Of a stretch of 64,000 nucleotides of DNA, positions 48,712-57,115 are shown in pieces (the first letter of the stretch is position 1; the number at the start of each line of letters is the position of its first letter). Both the position numbers and the translations under genes were made by a program. The notes under the pieces are model-generated. The model did no database searches. It was not told the DNA's origin and worked only from the letters and a program-made list of their open reading frames with translations. The stretch lies in NCBI RefSeq assembly GCF_900188445.1, contig NZ_FZOR01000023.1, positions 62,001 to 126,000 on the forward strand, given 5' to 3'. Source of the stretch: Actinomadura meyerae (GTDB taxonomy: Bacteria; Actinomycetota; Actinomycetes; Streptosporangiales; Streptosporangiaceae).

Positions 48712-50912
48712 TGAAGATCAAGAAACCGGTGACGGTGCGGGTGGCGCGGTGGAGTGCGCGGCGGCCCTGGACGGCGATCGGCCTGTGGACCCTGTTCGTC
48801 GTGCTGTGCCTGGCGCTCGGCGGCGCCGCCGGCACCGACAAGATCAGCGACGCGGGGTCCGGGGTCGGGGAGTCGGGGCGGGCCGGGCGCATCGCCGCGT
48901 CCGGGCACTTCCCCGAGAAGCCCGAGGAGAGCGTCCTCATCACGCGGACCGACGGCGGGCGGCTGGACGCGCGGACGGCCAAAACCGCCGCGGCGGACGT
49001 CGTCCGCCGCATGAGAACCCTCCCCGAGGTCGAGTCGGTCGGACGGCCCGCCCGCTCGCCCGACGGCACGGCCGTGCTGGTGCCGGTCACCATGACGGGC
49101 GACACCGAGACCGCCGACCGCCGCGTGGACCCGCTGCTCGCGCAGAGCGCGGAGGTGCAGCGGGCCCACCCCGGCCTGCGCGTGGAGCAGGCCGGGACGG
49201 GCTCGACGGCCAAGGGCCTCGGCGAGACGCTCGGCGAGGACTTCCAGCGGGCCGAGTTCATCAGCCTGCCGCTCACCCTGCTGATCATGCTGGTGGTGTT
49301 CGGCGCCGTCATCGCCGCGGGCGTGCCCGTGGTGCTGGCGCTGTCCTCGGTCGCCGCCGCGATGGGGCTGTCCGCGCTGGTCTCGCACCTGCTGCCCGCG
49401 ACGAGCGCGATCGGCAACGTGATCCTGCTGATGGGGATGGCGGTCGGCGTCGACTACTCGCTGTTCTACCTCAAGCGCGAGCGGGAGGAGCGGCGCCGGG
49501 GCAGGCCGGACGCGATCGAGGTGGCGGCGGAGACGTCCGGGCACACGGTCGTCGTGTCCGGCATGACGGTGATCGTGGCGATGGCCGGGCTCTACCTGGC
49601 CGGGGAGGCGACGTTCTCTTCCCTCGCCACCGGCTCGATCATCGTGGTCGCGGCCGCCGTCCTCGCGTCCCTCACCGTGCTGCCCGCGCTGCTGGCGAAG
49701 CTCGGGCGCTGGACGGACCGCCCGAGGATCCCCGTCCTGTGGCGCCTCACCCTCCGCCGCGGGGAGTCGCGGCTGTGGCCCGTGCTGCTGCGTCCCGCGC
49801 TCGACCACCCGGCGGCCACCCTGGCGGTCTCCACCGGGCTGCTCCTCCTGCTGGCCGCCCCCGCCCTGGACATGCGGCTCAAGCAGCCGGGCTCGGACGA
49901 CCTGTCCCGCGACATCGCCGTCGTCCGGTCGATGGACCGGCTGACCCGCGCGTTCCCCAGCGAGGGGACCGTCCACGAGGTCGCGGTGCGCGCCCCTGCG
50001 GACAGGTCGGACGAGGTGCGGACGGCCCTCGCCGCCCTGGCCCGGCGCACGGCCGCCGACCCGCTCTTCGCGCACGACCGCCGTCCCGCCGTCAGAACGT
50101 CGGCCGACCACCGGGTGCACCTGATCGGCATCGCCACTCCGCACAGCCCCAACAGCGACGGAGCCCGCCGCTCACTGGAGACGCTCCGCGCCTGGGTGCC
50201 GCAGGCGGTCGGCACCGTCCCCGGAGCGGAGTACGCCGTCACCGGCAAGGTCGCGGAGGGCGTCGACTTCACCGAGCACCTGGAGAAGCGGCTGCCCCTG
50301 GTGGTGGGCTTCGTCCTCCTCCTCACCCTCGCGACGATGGGCCTCATCTTCCGCTCGCCCGCGATCGCCCTGTCGACGACCCTGCTCAACCTGCTGTCGG
50401 CCGGCGCGGCGTTCGGCGTGCTCGTGGCCGTCTTCCAGCACACCTGGGCGGAGGGCCTGCTGGACTTCACGTCCTCCGGCGCGATCGTCTCCTGGCTGCC
50501 GCTGTTCCTGTTCGTGATGCTGTTCGGGCTGTCGATGGACTACCACGTGTTCGTCGTGAGCCGGATCCGCGAGGCCGCCCGGCGGGGCCTGCCGGCCCGG
50601 GACGCCGTCCGCGAGGGCATCACCCGCTCGGCGGGCGTCGTCACCAGCGCCGCGATCGTCATGGTCGCCGTCTTCTCGGTCTTCGGGACGCTCAGCATGG
50701 TCGAGTTCAAGCAGCTCGGCGTCGGCCTGGCGGCCGCCATCCTGATCGACGCGGTCGTCATCCGCATCTTCGTCCTGCCCGCGCTCATGGCCCTCCTCGG
50801 CCCCTGGAACTGGTGGCCGGACCGTCCGTCCACGCGGATTCCGGACCTGGGCGACGGGCCTGGACGCAGCAACGTGCCCAACCCCGCTGGCTCGGGTTGG
50901 GCACGTTACTGA
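48711..50912 (+). CDS. MMPL/RND-type lipid transporter
   Basis: 733 aa with two MMPL repeats. Each has a first helix, a large extracytoplasmic loop and a five-helix bundle (12 helices in all). GMAVGVDYSLFYLKRERE and MLFGLSMDYHVFVVSRIRE hold the paired Asp-Tyr motifs of the proton relay. Exports lipids or hydrophobic metabolites. The last dozen residues (NVPNPAGSGWARY) are encoded by a perfect terminator-like hairpin, so they are unlikely to matter for function. Confidence 0.92.
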   Translation: MKIKKPVTVRVARWSARRPWTAIGLWTLFVVLCLALGGAAGTDKISDAGSGVGESGRAGRIAASGHFPEKPEESVLITRTDGGRLDARTAKTAAADVVRRMRTLPEVESVGRPARSPDGTAVLVPVTMTGDTETADRRVDPLLAQSAEVQRAHPGLRVEQAGTGSTAKGLGETLGEDFQRAEFISLPLTLLIMLVVFGAVIAAGVPVVLALSSVAAAMGLSALVSHLLPATSAIGNVILLMGMAVGVDYSLFYLKREREERRRGRPDAIEVAAETSGHTVVVSGMTVIVAMAGLYLAGEATFSSLATGSIIVVAAAVLASLTVLPALLAKLGRWTDRPRIPVLWRLTLRRGESRLWPVLLRPALDHPAATLAVSTGLLLLLAAPALDMRLKQPGSDDLSRDIAVVRSMDRLTRAFPSEGTVHEVAVRAPADRSDEVRTALAALARRTAADPLFAHDRRPAVRTSADHRVHLIGIATPHSPNSDGARRSLETLRAWVPQAVGTVPGAEYAVTGKVAEGVDFTEHLEKRLPLVVGFVLLLTLATMGLIFRSPAIALSTTLLNLLSAGAAFGVLVAVFQHTWAEGLLDFTSSGAIVSWLPLFLFVMLFGLSMDYHVFVVSRIREAARRGLPARDAVREGITRSAGVVTSAAIVMVAVFSVFGTLSMVEFKQLGVGLAAAILIDAVVIRIFVLPALMALLGPWNWWPDRPSTRIPDLGDGPGRSNVPNPAGSGWARY
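50871..50907 (+). terminator. Perfect 14-bp hairpin inside the end of the MMPL gene
   Basis: AACGTGCCCAACCC (50871-50884) pairs exactly with GGGTTGGGCACGTT (50894-50907), 9-nt loop. The TGA is at 50910-50912, so the terminator is translated. Confidence 0.88.
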
Positions 50913-50937
50913 ACGGGAGCGGTAGAGGGGCACCGCC

Positions 50938-51555
50938 TCAGCGGGTGGTGCAGACCCAGGAGATTGAGCGGCCGCCGCCCGCGTTGGAGATGGCGTTGCG
51001 TTGGGCGGCGGCCTTGGTGGGTCCGTGGCCTCCCCAGTACTTGTTGGTCTTGGAGTTGTAGGCGACGGCGCCGCAGCCGTTGACGAAGGTGGTGAGGACC
51101 TTGCAGCCGGAGGTGGGGCACTCGTTGAGGGCCCGTCTGCGGGCGGCGGCGGCGCTGTCGTAGTCCCAGGCCTTGCCGATCGCGCCGTTGCTTCCTACGG
51201 CGATGGCGCCGTAGTTCCGCGGAGGCGGCGAGTACGTGGGCGTCCTGGTCGTCGGCTCCGAGGTCGGGTAGGACGGGGGACTGTACGTGGGCGGCGTGCG
51301 CAGGCCGGAGTACGTGGGTCGCGAAGCCACCGACGTCGTGCTCGGGGAGTCATCGTCGTCGGACCAGACCAGCACGACCGCCGCGCCGCCGACCAGCAGC
51401 AGGAAGCCGGTGACGGCGATGATGACGACGATCATCGCGTTGCCGCCCTTCTTCGGCGGGCGCGGCCCTCCCGGGCCCCATCCCGGAGGGCCGGGAGGAC
51501 CGGACGGAGGAAAGTGAGGCGGCGGGCCGCCCTGCGGCGGAGGAGGTGGTTGCAC
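50938..51555 (-). CDS. Membrane-anchored DUF4189 protein, copy 1
   Basis: 205 aa from GTG 51555. A Pro/Gly-rich cytoplasmic N-terminus (residues 1-38) ends in RPPKKGGN. One membrane helix follows (IVVIIAVTGFLLLVGGAAVV), then a Pro/Ser/Thr/Tyr-rich linker, then a C-terminal DUF4189 domain with four Cys (NECPTSGCKV, NGCGAVAYN, WVCTTR). The domain faces outside, so disulfides are likely. Function unknown. A close paralogue lies just upstream on the same strand. Confidence 0.85.
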   Translation of the reverse strand: MQPPPPPQGGPPPHFPPSGPPGPPGWGPGGPRPPKKGGNAMIVVIIAVTGFLLLVGGAAVVLVWSDDDDSPSTTSVASRPTYSGLRTPPTYSPPSYPTSEPTTRTPTYSPPPRNYGAIAVGSNGAIGKAWDYDSAAAARRRALNECPTSGCKVLTTFVNGCGAVAYNSKTNKYWGGHGPTKAAAQRNAISNAGGGRSISWVCTTR

Positions 51556-51699
51556 GGTAAAAGCCCCCGGTGTGCGTCGGTATCCGGAAGATCATGGTGA
51601 ATCTCCCATCGGACGGACGGCCCGACCGCACGGTTCCCTGCTCATCGCGGTTTCGGCTCGCGAGGGTTCCCGGCTCGCCGGCATCGGCCGGCGGGGCTC

Positions 51700-52344
51700 C
51701 TAGCGGGTGGTGCAGACCCAGGTGATCCAGCGGCCGCCACCGGCGTTGGAGATGGCGTTGCGTTGGGCGGCGGCCTTGGTGGGTCCGTGGCCTCCCCAGT
51801 ACTTGTTGGTCTTGGAGTTGTAGGCGACGGCGCCGCAGCCGTTGACGAAGGTGGTGAGGACCTTGCAGCCGGAGGTGGGGCACTCGTTGAGCGCGCGTCT
51901 GCGGGCGGCGGCGGGGCTGTCGTAGTCCCAGGCCTTGCCGATGGCGCCGTTGCGTCCTACGGCGATGGCGCCGTAGTTCTGCGGAGGCGGCGAGTAGGTG
52001 GGGGCCGTGCTGGGAGGCTCATAGGTCGGCAAGGACGGAGGGCTGTACGTCGGCGGGCTGTAGGTGGGCGGTGTCGGCAGTCCGGAGAAGGGCGTCGATG
52101 CCACCGTGGTCCCGCTCGGGGAGTCATCGTCGTCGGAGAGCAGCACGACGGCGCCGCCGATCAGCAGCAGGAAGCCCGTGACGGCGATGATGACGACGAC
52201 CATCGCGTTGCCGCCCTTCTTCGGCGGCCGGGGGCCGCCCGGACCCCATCCGGGGGGACCGCCGGGCGGCTGCCCCCAGCCGGGAGAGCCGGGAGGGCCG
52301 GGAGGACGCGGAGGCCCGCTATAGGGCGGTTGCGGTGGTTGCAC
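51700..52344 (-). CDS. Membrane-anchored DUF4189 protein, copy 2
   Basis: 214 aa from GTG 52344, same architecture as copy 1: Pro/Gly-rich N-terminus, RPPKKGGNAMVVVIIAVTG helix, Tyr/Pro linker (PPTYSPPTYSPPS) and DUF4189 domain. About 290 bp at the 3' end (51702-51997) are nearly identical to copy 1 (50941-51235), including silent positions, and the leaders share CCGGAAGATCAT. This points to recent duplication or gene conversion. Acidic DDDD after the helix marks the outside. Confidence 0.85.
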   Translation of the reverse strand: MQPPQPPYSGPPRPPGPPGSPGWGQPPGGPPGWGPGGPRPPKKGGNAMVVVIIAVTGFLLLIGGAVVLLSDDDDSPSGTTVASTPFSGLPTPPTYSPPTYSPPSLPTYEPPSTAPTYSPPPQNYGAIAVGRNGAIGKAWDYDSPAAARRRALNECPTSGCKVLTTFVNGCGAVAYNSKTNKYWGGHGPTKAAAQRNAISNAGGGRWITWVCTTR

Positions 52345-52546
52345 GGTGAAAGCCCCCGGAGTGCTGTGACATTCCGGAAGATCATAGCGATTCCTCCATT
52401 CCTCGGCCACGGTCGGAGACGGAATTGAGTCCTGTCGGAAATGTTCGCCCCCTTGTTCGAACGGAACGGATTTGACGGCGGAGGAACGAGGGGGCGGGAG
52501 GGGCGGTGGTGGTTGCGCCGGGCGCGGGCGCGGGCACACTTGACCC

Positions 52547-52810
52547 GTGATCAGAACGCTGCGCCCCAAGGACTACAACGAGGTCCTCCACGTCGGGCAC
52601 TTCTTCCGCAAGGGTGACCCTGTGCTCATGGATCTCACCGAGGTGACCGACGACGTGGCCCGGCAGCTGGTGGATTTCTGCGCCGGGCTCATCTGCGGGC
52701 GAGGCGGTGAGATGGAGCGGCTGGACAGGAGGCTGTTCCTCCTCCAGCCCCCGGCCAGGCCCCGGATCGACGCCGCGCACATCCCGGACCTGGCCCACGT
52801 CGCCGACTGA
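52547..52810 (+). CDS. SepF-like protein
   Basis: 87 aa from GTG 52547. It corresponds to the C-terminal SepF core: RTLRPKDYNEVLHVGHFFRK, DPVLMDLTEV, RQLVDFCAGLICGRGGEMER, RRLFLLQPP. SepF tethers FtsZ to the membrane; the N-terminal amphipathic helix is missing, so this is a second, soluble SepF-like protein of the kind actinomycetes carry beside the dcw copy. It stands alone, far from division genes. The 202 bp before it, shared with the divergent DUF4189 gene, show nothing else I recognise. Confidence 0.85.
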   Translation: MIRTLRPKDYNEVLHVGHFFRKGDPVLMDLTEVTDDVARQLVDFCAGLICGRGGEMERLDRRLFLLQPPARPRIDAAHIPDLAHVAD

Positions 52811-52854
52811 TCCGCCGCGCGGCGCCCGCCCGGAAGGGCCCGCGCGGGCCGGGC

Positions 52855-52886
52855 GCCGGTCGGGTGCCGGTCGGGTGCCGGTCAGG
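52855..52886. repeat. 11-bp tandem repeat at the permease 3' end
   Basis: GCCGGTCGGGT at 52855-52865 and 52866-52876 and a partial third that reaches the stop codon of the ABC permease gene. Confidence 0.75.
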
Positions 52887-53652
52887 CGTCGCGGCGGCGC
52901 AGGACGGTGATCCCGCCCCACAGCGCGGCCGCCGTCCACGCGGCGATGATCAGCAGCGCGACCGCCGCCGGATAGGGGCCGTCGCCGTCCAGCAGGTGCC
53001 GTCCGGCGGTGCTCGGCAGCCCGTCGGCGACGTCCTTCAGCAGCTCCGCCCGCGCGTTCACCAGCGTGATCGGCAGCACGAGGACGAACAGGAACGCGGC
53101 GGTGATCGTCACCGCGGTGCTGCGCAGCATGGCCGCGACGCCCAGGATGAACGCGCTCATCACCGCCAGGTACACGCCCGTCAGCAGCGCGTCGCGCACG
53201 GCGTCCCCGGCGTCCAGGCGCCCCCACTTCCCGAGCCACGGGTAGGCGATCGCCGTGCCGGTCAGCGCGAGGACCACGCCGGTGGGGAACATGACCGCCA
53301 CCGCGACGAGCGCCTTCGCCGACAGCAGCCGGCCGCACGGCGGCACCCACTGGAGCGTCGCCCGGATGCTGCCCGTCGCGTACTCACCGGTGATCATCAG
53401 GATGGCGAGGGCGAGGACGACGAACTGCACCATGTCCACCGAGCCGGTGGCGATCCCGCTCACCGACACCACCCCGGGCGGTTCCTCCCCGGCGGGCGGG
53501 TGGGTGTTGTTCGCGACCGTCCCCTGCGCCAGGATCACCGACATCAGGGCCATCAGCAGCACCGCACCGGCCAGGCCCCACCAGGTGGAGCGGACCGACC
53601 ACAGCTTCGTCCACTCCGCCGCCAGCGCCCCCGGCAGACCGCCGCGCCTCAT
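52882..53652 (-). CDS. ABC-2 type exporter permease
   Basis: 256 aa with six hydrophobic segments. The N-terminal LAAEWTKLWSVRSTWWGL is the hallmark of ABC-2 permeases that pair with a separate ATPase. ILMITGEYATGSIRATLQWV is the conserved cytoplasmic coupling region. ATG 53652 overlaps the stop of the ATPase gene. Substrate unknown. Confidence 0.9.
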   Translation of the reverse strand: MRRGGLPGALAAEWTKLWSVRSTWWGLAGAVLLMALMSVILAQGTVANNTHPPAGEEPPGVVSVSGIATGSVDMVQFVVLALAILMITGEYATGSIRATLQWVPPCGRLLSAKALVAVAVMFPTGVVLALTGTAIAYPWLGKWGRLDAGDAVRDALLTGVYLAVMSAFILGVAAMLRSTAVTITAAFLFVLVLPITLVNARAELLKDVADGLPSTAGRHLLDGDGPYPAAVALLIIAAWTAAALWGGITVLRRRDA

Positions 53653-54554
53653 CGTCCCACCCCGTACTCCACGCTCGCCCCGGTCAGTTCCAGGTACGCC
53701 TCTTCGAGGGACGCCTCGACGGCCCGCAGCTCCAGCACCGGCACCCCCGCCTCGAAGGCGATGAGCCCGACCCGGTCCACCGGTACGCCCGTCACCTCCA
53801 GTCCGTCCTCGTCCATCCGCCGGACCGCGGCCCCGACGGCGGTCAGCCGCGCCGCCAGGTCGGCCGCGCCCGGCGTGCGCACCCGGACGGCGTTGCCGGA
53901 CCCGCGCGCGATGACCTCGCCCATGGGGGCGTCCGCGAGCAGCCGGCCCCGGCCGATGACCACCAGCCGGTCGGCGGTGAGCTGCATCTCGCTCATCAGG
54001 TGGGACGACACGAACACCGTGCGCCCCTCCGCCGCGAGGCCGCGCATCAGGCCCCGCACCCACAGCACCCCGTCCGGGTCGAGCCCGTTCACCGGCTCGT
54101 CGAACATCAGCACCGGCGGGTCGCCGAGCAGCGCGCCCGCGATGCCGAGCCGCTGCCGCATGCCGAGCGAGTACGAGCCGGCCCGCCTGCCCGCGACCGC
54201 CTCCAGCCCGACCAGGCCGAGGACCTCGTCGACCCGCGACCGGTCGATGCCGTTGCTGCGGGCCATCGCGAGCAGGTGCGCCCGCGCCGGCCGGCCCGGA
54301 TGGACGGAGCCCGCGTCCAGCAGCGCCCCGACCTCGCGCAGCGGGCGCGGCAGGCCCGCGTAGCGCCGCCCGCCGACCAGCGCCTCGCCCGCGCTCGGCC
54401 GGTCCAGCCCGACGATCATCCGCATGGTCGTCGACTTGCCCGCGCCGTTCGGGCCGAGGAACCCGGTGACCTTCCCGGCCGCCACCTCCAGCGTCAGGCC
54501 GTCCACCGCCGTCCTGTCCCCGTACCGCTTCGTCAGGCCCCGCAACGTGATCAA
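53649..54554 (-). CDS. ABC-2 exporter ATPase
   Basis: 301 aa from TTG 54554, with GGGGGGAGA 6-7 nt upstream; no ATG or GTG fits the homologous start (LITLRGLTKRYGDRTAVDG). Walker A GPNGAGKST, signature YSLGMRQRLGIAGALL, Walker B VLMFDEPVNGLDP, switch His in VSSHLMSEM. The C-terminal 80 residues are the DrrA-like extension. Stop overlaps the permease ATG. The upstream -10-like TAGGTT lies within a GGTTCGAACC palindrome (54587-54596). Confidence 0.9.
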   Translation of the reverse strand: MITLRGLTKRYGDRTAVDGLTLEVAAGKVTGFLGPNGAGKSTTMRMIVGLDRPSAGEALVGGRRYAGLPRPLREVGALLDAGSVHPGRPARAHLLAMARSNGIDRSRVDEVLGLVGLEAVAGRRAGSYSLGMRQRLGIAGALLGDPPVLMFDEPVNGLDPDGVLWVRGLMRGLAAEGRTVFVSSHLMSEMQLTADRLVVIGRGRLLADAPMGEVIARGSGNAVRVRTPGAADLAARLTAVGAAVRRMDEDGLEVTGVPVDRVGLIAFEAGVPVLELRAVEASLEEAYLELTGASVEYGVGR

Positions 54555-54602
54555 GAAGGTCTCCCCCCGGTGGTCGGTCGTTCCGGGTTCGAACCTAGGA
54601 AT

Positions 54603-54647
54603 CAGGGGGCGGCGGACGCTCCGCCCGAACGCCATCCGCCGCCCCTG
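54603..54647 (-). terminator. Terminator of the iclR gene
   Basis: 54603-54616 pairs with 54635-54647 (13 bp, one bulged G). It lies just beyond the stop of the IclR gene on the minus strand. Confidence 0.7.
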
Positions 54648-54667
54648 TCTTCCGGCAGGGGTCCGCC

Positions 54668-55429
54668 TCAGCCGGGGAGACGGCCGGTGAGGCGGGTCGT
54701 CAGCGCCTCGGCCGTCCTGCGGACGGGCGCGGCGAGCCGCGGCCAGGTCTCCACCGGGTGCGCGTCGCGGCGGAAGGTGACGGTGATCGCGGCGGTGGGG
54801 TGGCCGGTGTGGTCGAAGGCGCAGGCGGCGATGCTGGCGAACCCCTCGGTGATGTGGCCGTCCTCGACCGACCAGCCCCGGCGCGCGTCCTCGGCGAGGG
54901 TGCGGCGCAGCTCGCGCAGGGACACGGGGCCCCGGCCCGTCCGGTCGACGAAGCGGCCCGGGAACAGGGCCCGCACCTGCGCGGGCGGCAGGTGCGCGAG
55001 CAGCGACAGGCCGCTCGCGGTCAGGTGGGCGGGCATCCGGACGCCCACGTCGGTGACGAGGGTGGCGTGCCGGGGCGGCTGCTCCTTCAGCAGGTACAGG
55101 GTCTCCGCGCCGTGCAGGACGCCCAGCTGCGCGATCTCGCCGACCCGGTCGACGAGGCGGCGCAGCAGCGGGCGCGCCAGCCGCTCCAGCGGCTCGTGGC
55201 GCAGGTACGCGGAGCCGATCTCGAACGCCGCGACGCCGAGGCCCCAGCGGCGCTCCTCCGGGACGTAGGCGACGAAGCCGTCCGCCGCCATCGCGGTGAG
55301 CAGGTGGTAGGTGCTGGAGCGCGGGAGGTCCAGGGACCGGGCGATGGACGAGGCGGGCAGCGGCCCGGGCGCCGCGGCCAGCAGGCGCAGCACCGCCAGG
55401 GCGCGGCGGGCTGCGGGGACCTGCGACAT
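54668..55429 (-). CDS. IclR-family regulator (likely of histidine utilisation)
   Basis: 253 aa. The N-terminal winged HTH reads SIARSLDLPRSSTYHLLTAM, residues 26-46. The effector domain contains IAQLGVLHGAETLYLL, LTASGLSLLAHLPP and IAACAFDHTGHPTAAITVTF, with the GAF-like fold that binds small acids. Divergent from hutH with an 18-bp palindrome between them, so it probably controls the hut operon in response to urocanate or a related intermediate (inference). Confidence 0.92.
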   Translation of the reverse strand: MSQVPAARRALAVLRLLAAAPGPLPASSIARSLDLPRSSTYHLLTAMAADGFVAYVPEERRWGLGVAAFEIGSAYLRHEPLERLARPLLRRLVDRVGEIAQLGVLHGAETLYLLKEQPPRHATLVTDVGVRMPAHLTASGLSLLAHLPPAQVRALFPGRFVDRTGRGPVSLRELRRTLAEDARRGWSVEDGHITEGFASIAACAFDHTGHPTAAITVTFRRDAHPVETWPRLAAPVRRTAEALTTRLTGRLPG

Positions 55430-55437
55430 GGCCGCAT

Positions 55438-55455
55438 TGTCTCGTATCCGAGACA
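55438..55455. promoter_or_regulatory. IclR operator palindrome
   Basis: Perfect 7-bp arms TGTCTCG (55438-55444) and CGAGACA (55449-55455) around TATC, 8 bp upstream of the iclR start and 66 bp before hutH. Confidence 0.8.
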
Positions 55456-55521
55456 GAAGGCGCCGCCCGGGGGTGGGGCGGGCGCCGCCGGGCGGGTCCA
55501 ATGGTGGGTATGGGTGTTCCT

Positions 55522-57054
55522 ATGGTTGAGGTCGGGCCGGAGGCGCTGACGTTCGCGCAGGTCGCCGCCGTCGCGCGCGACGGCGCCCGGGTGGCGCTGA
55601 CCGACGAGGCGCTGAAGCTGATCGGTGAGGCGCGGGCCCACATCGAGGAGCTGTCGGCGCGGCCGACACCGGTGTACGGGGTGTCGACCGGGTTCGGCGC
55701 GCTCGCCACGCGGCACATCGCCCCGGAGCTGCGCGACCAGCTCCAGCTGAACATCGTCCGGTCGCACGCGGCCGGGTCGGGGCCGGAGGTCGAGCGGGAG
55801 GTCGTCCGCGCGCTGATGCTGCTGCGGCTGCGGACCCTCGCCACCGGGCGCACCGGCGTGCAGCCGGCGACGGCCCGCACGCTCGCCGCGATGCTGAACG
55901 CCGGCATCACCCCGCAGGTCTTCGAGTACGGGAGCCTCGGCTGCTCCGGCGACCTCGCGCCGCTCGCGCACGTCGCGCTCGCGCTGATCGGCGAGGGGTC
56001 GGTGCGGGACGCGGCCGGCGAGCTGAAGCCCGCGGCCGAGGCGCTCGCCGCGGCCGGGATCGCGCCGGTCAGGCTCGCCGCCAAGGAGGGCCTCGCCCTG
56101 CTGAACGGGACGGACGGCATGCTCGGCATGCTCGTCCTCGCGATCGGCGACCTGCGCCGACTGCTCACCGCGGCCGACGTCGCCGCCGCGATGACCGTCG
56201 AGGCGCTGCTCGGCACCGACCGCGTCTTCGCCGCCGACCTGCAGGCGCTGCGGCCGCATCCGGGGCAGGCCGCGTCCGCCGCCAACCTGCGGGCGCTGCT
56301 CGCCGCGTCCGAGATCATGGACTCGCACCGCGGCCCCGACTGCACCCGCGTCCAGGACGCCTACTCGCTGCGCTGCGCGCCGCAGGTGAACGGCGCGGCC
56401 CGCGACACCCTCCAGCACGCCGAACTGGTGGCGGGACGGGAGCTGGCGTCCGCCATCGACAACCCCGTGGTGCTGCCGGACGGGCGGGTCGAGTCCAACG
56501 GCAACTTCCACGGCGCCCCGATCGCGTACGTGCTCGACTTCCTCGCCGTGCCGGTCGCCGACGTCGCGTCCATGTCGGAGCGGCGCACCGACCGGATGCT
56601 CGACAAGGGCCGCTCGTACGGGCTGCCCGCCTTCCTCGCCGACGACCCCGGCGTCGACTCCGGGCACATGATCGCCCAGTACACCCAGGCCGGGATCGTG
56701 TCGGAGCTGAAGCGGCTCGCCGCCCCCGCGAGCGCCGACTCCATCCCGAGCTCGGCCATGCAGGAGGACCACGTCTCCATGGGCTGGAACGCGGCCCGGA
56801 AGCTGCGCCGGGCCGTGGACGGGCTGGCGCAGGTCGTCGCCATCGAGATCCTCACCGCCGCGCGGGCGCTGGACCTGCGCACCCCGCTGCGCCCCGGCCC
56901 CGCGACCGGCGCGGTCGTGGCCCGGCTGCGCGAGGCCGTCCTGCCGCCCGGCCCGGACCGCTACCTCGCCCCCGAGATCGCCGCCGCCACCGCGCTGGTG
57001 CGGGACGGCTCCCTCGTCGCCGCCGCCGAGGCCGTCACCGGCCCCCTGTCCTGA
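55522..57054 (+). CDS. hutH: Histidine ammonia-lyase
   Basis: 510 aa from ATG 55522. MIO site Cys141-Ser142-Gly143 in EYGSLGCSGDLAPLAH, a functional variant of Ala-Ser-Gly. Other landmarks: YGVSTGFGALA, LNIVRSHAAGSGP, SNGNFHGAPI, MSERRTDRML. Converts histidine to urocanate. Upstream in-frame ATGs at 55501 and 55510 would add residues not typical of the family. No clear ribosome binding site. First gene of a five-gene hut operon. Confidence 0.95.
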   Translation: MVEVGPEALTFAQVAAVARDGARVALTDEALKLIGEARAHIEELSARPTPVYGVSTGFGALATRHIAPELRDQLQLNIVRSHAAGSGPEVEREVVRALMLLRLRTLATGRTGVQPATARTLAAMLNAGITPQVFEYGSLGCSGDLAPLAHVALALIGEGSVRDAAGELKPAAEALAAAGIAPVRLAAKEGLALLNGTDGMLGMLVLAIGDLRRLLTAADVAAAMTVEALLGTDRVFAADLQALRPHPGQAASAANLRALLAASEIMDSHRGPDCTRVQDAYSLRCAPQVNGAARDTLQHAELVAGRELASAIDNPVVLPDGRVESNGNFHGAPIAYVLDFLAVPVADVASMSERRTDRMLDKGRSYGLPAFLADDPGVDSGHMIAQYTQAGIVSELKRLAAPASADSIPSSAMQEDHVSMGWNAARKLRRAVDGLAQVVAIEILTAARALDLRTPLRPGPATGAVVARLREAVLPPGPDRYLAPEIAAATALVRDGSLVAAAEAVTGPLS

Positions 57055-57100
57055 CCGGCCCGCCGTCCTGACCGGCCCGCCGTCCTGACCGGCCCACCGT
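57050..57100. repeat. 17-bp tandem repeat between hutH and hutU
   Basis: Units 57050-57066, 57067-57083 and 57084-57100, one mismatch in the third. It begins inside the last codons of hutH; the TGA recurs in each unit. A TAGGAG box follows before hutU. Confidence 0.88.
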
Positions 57101-57115
57101 CCCTAGGAGCCAGAC

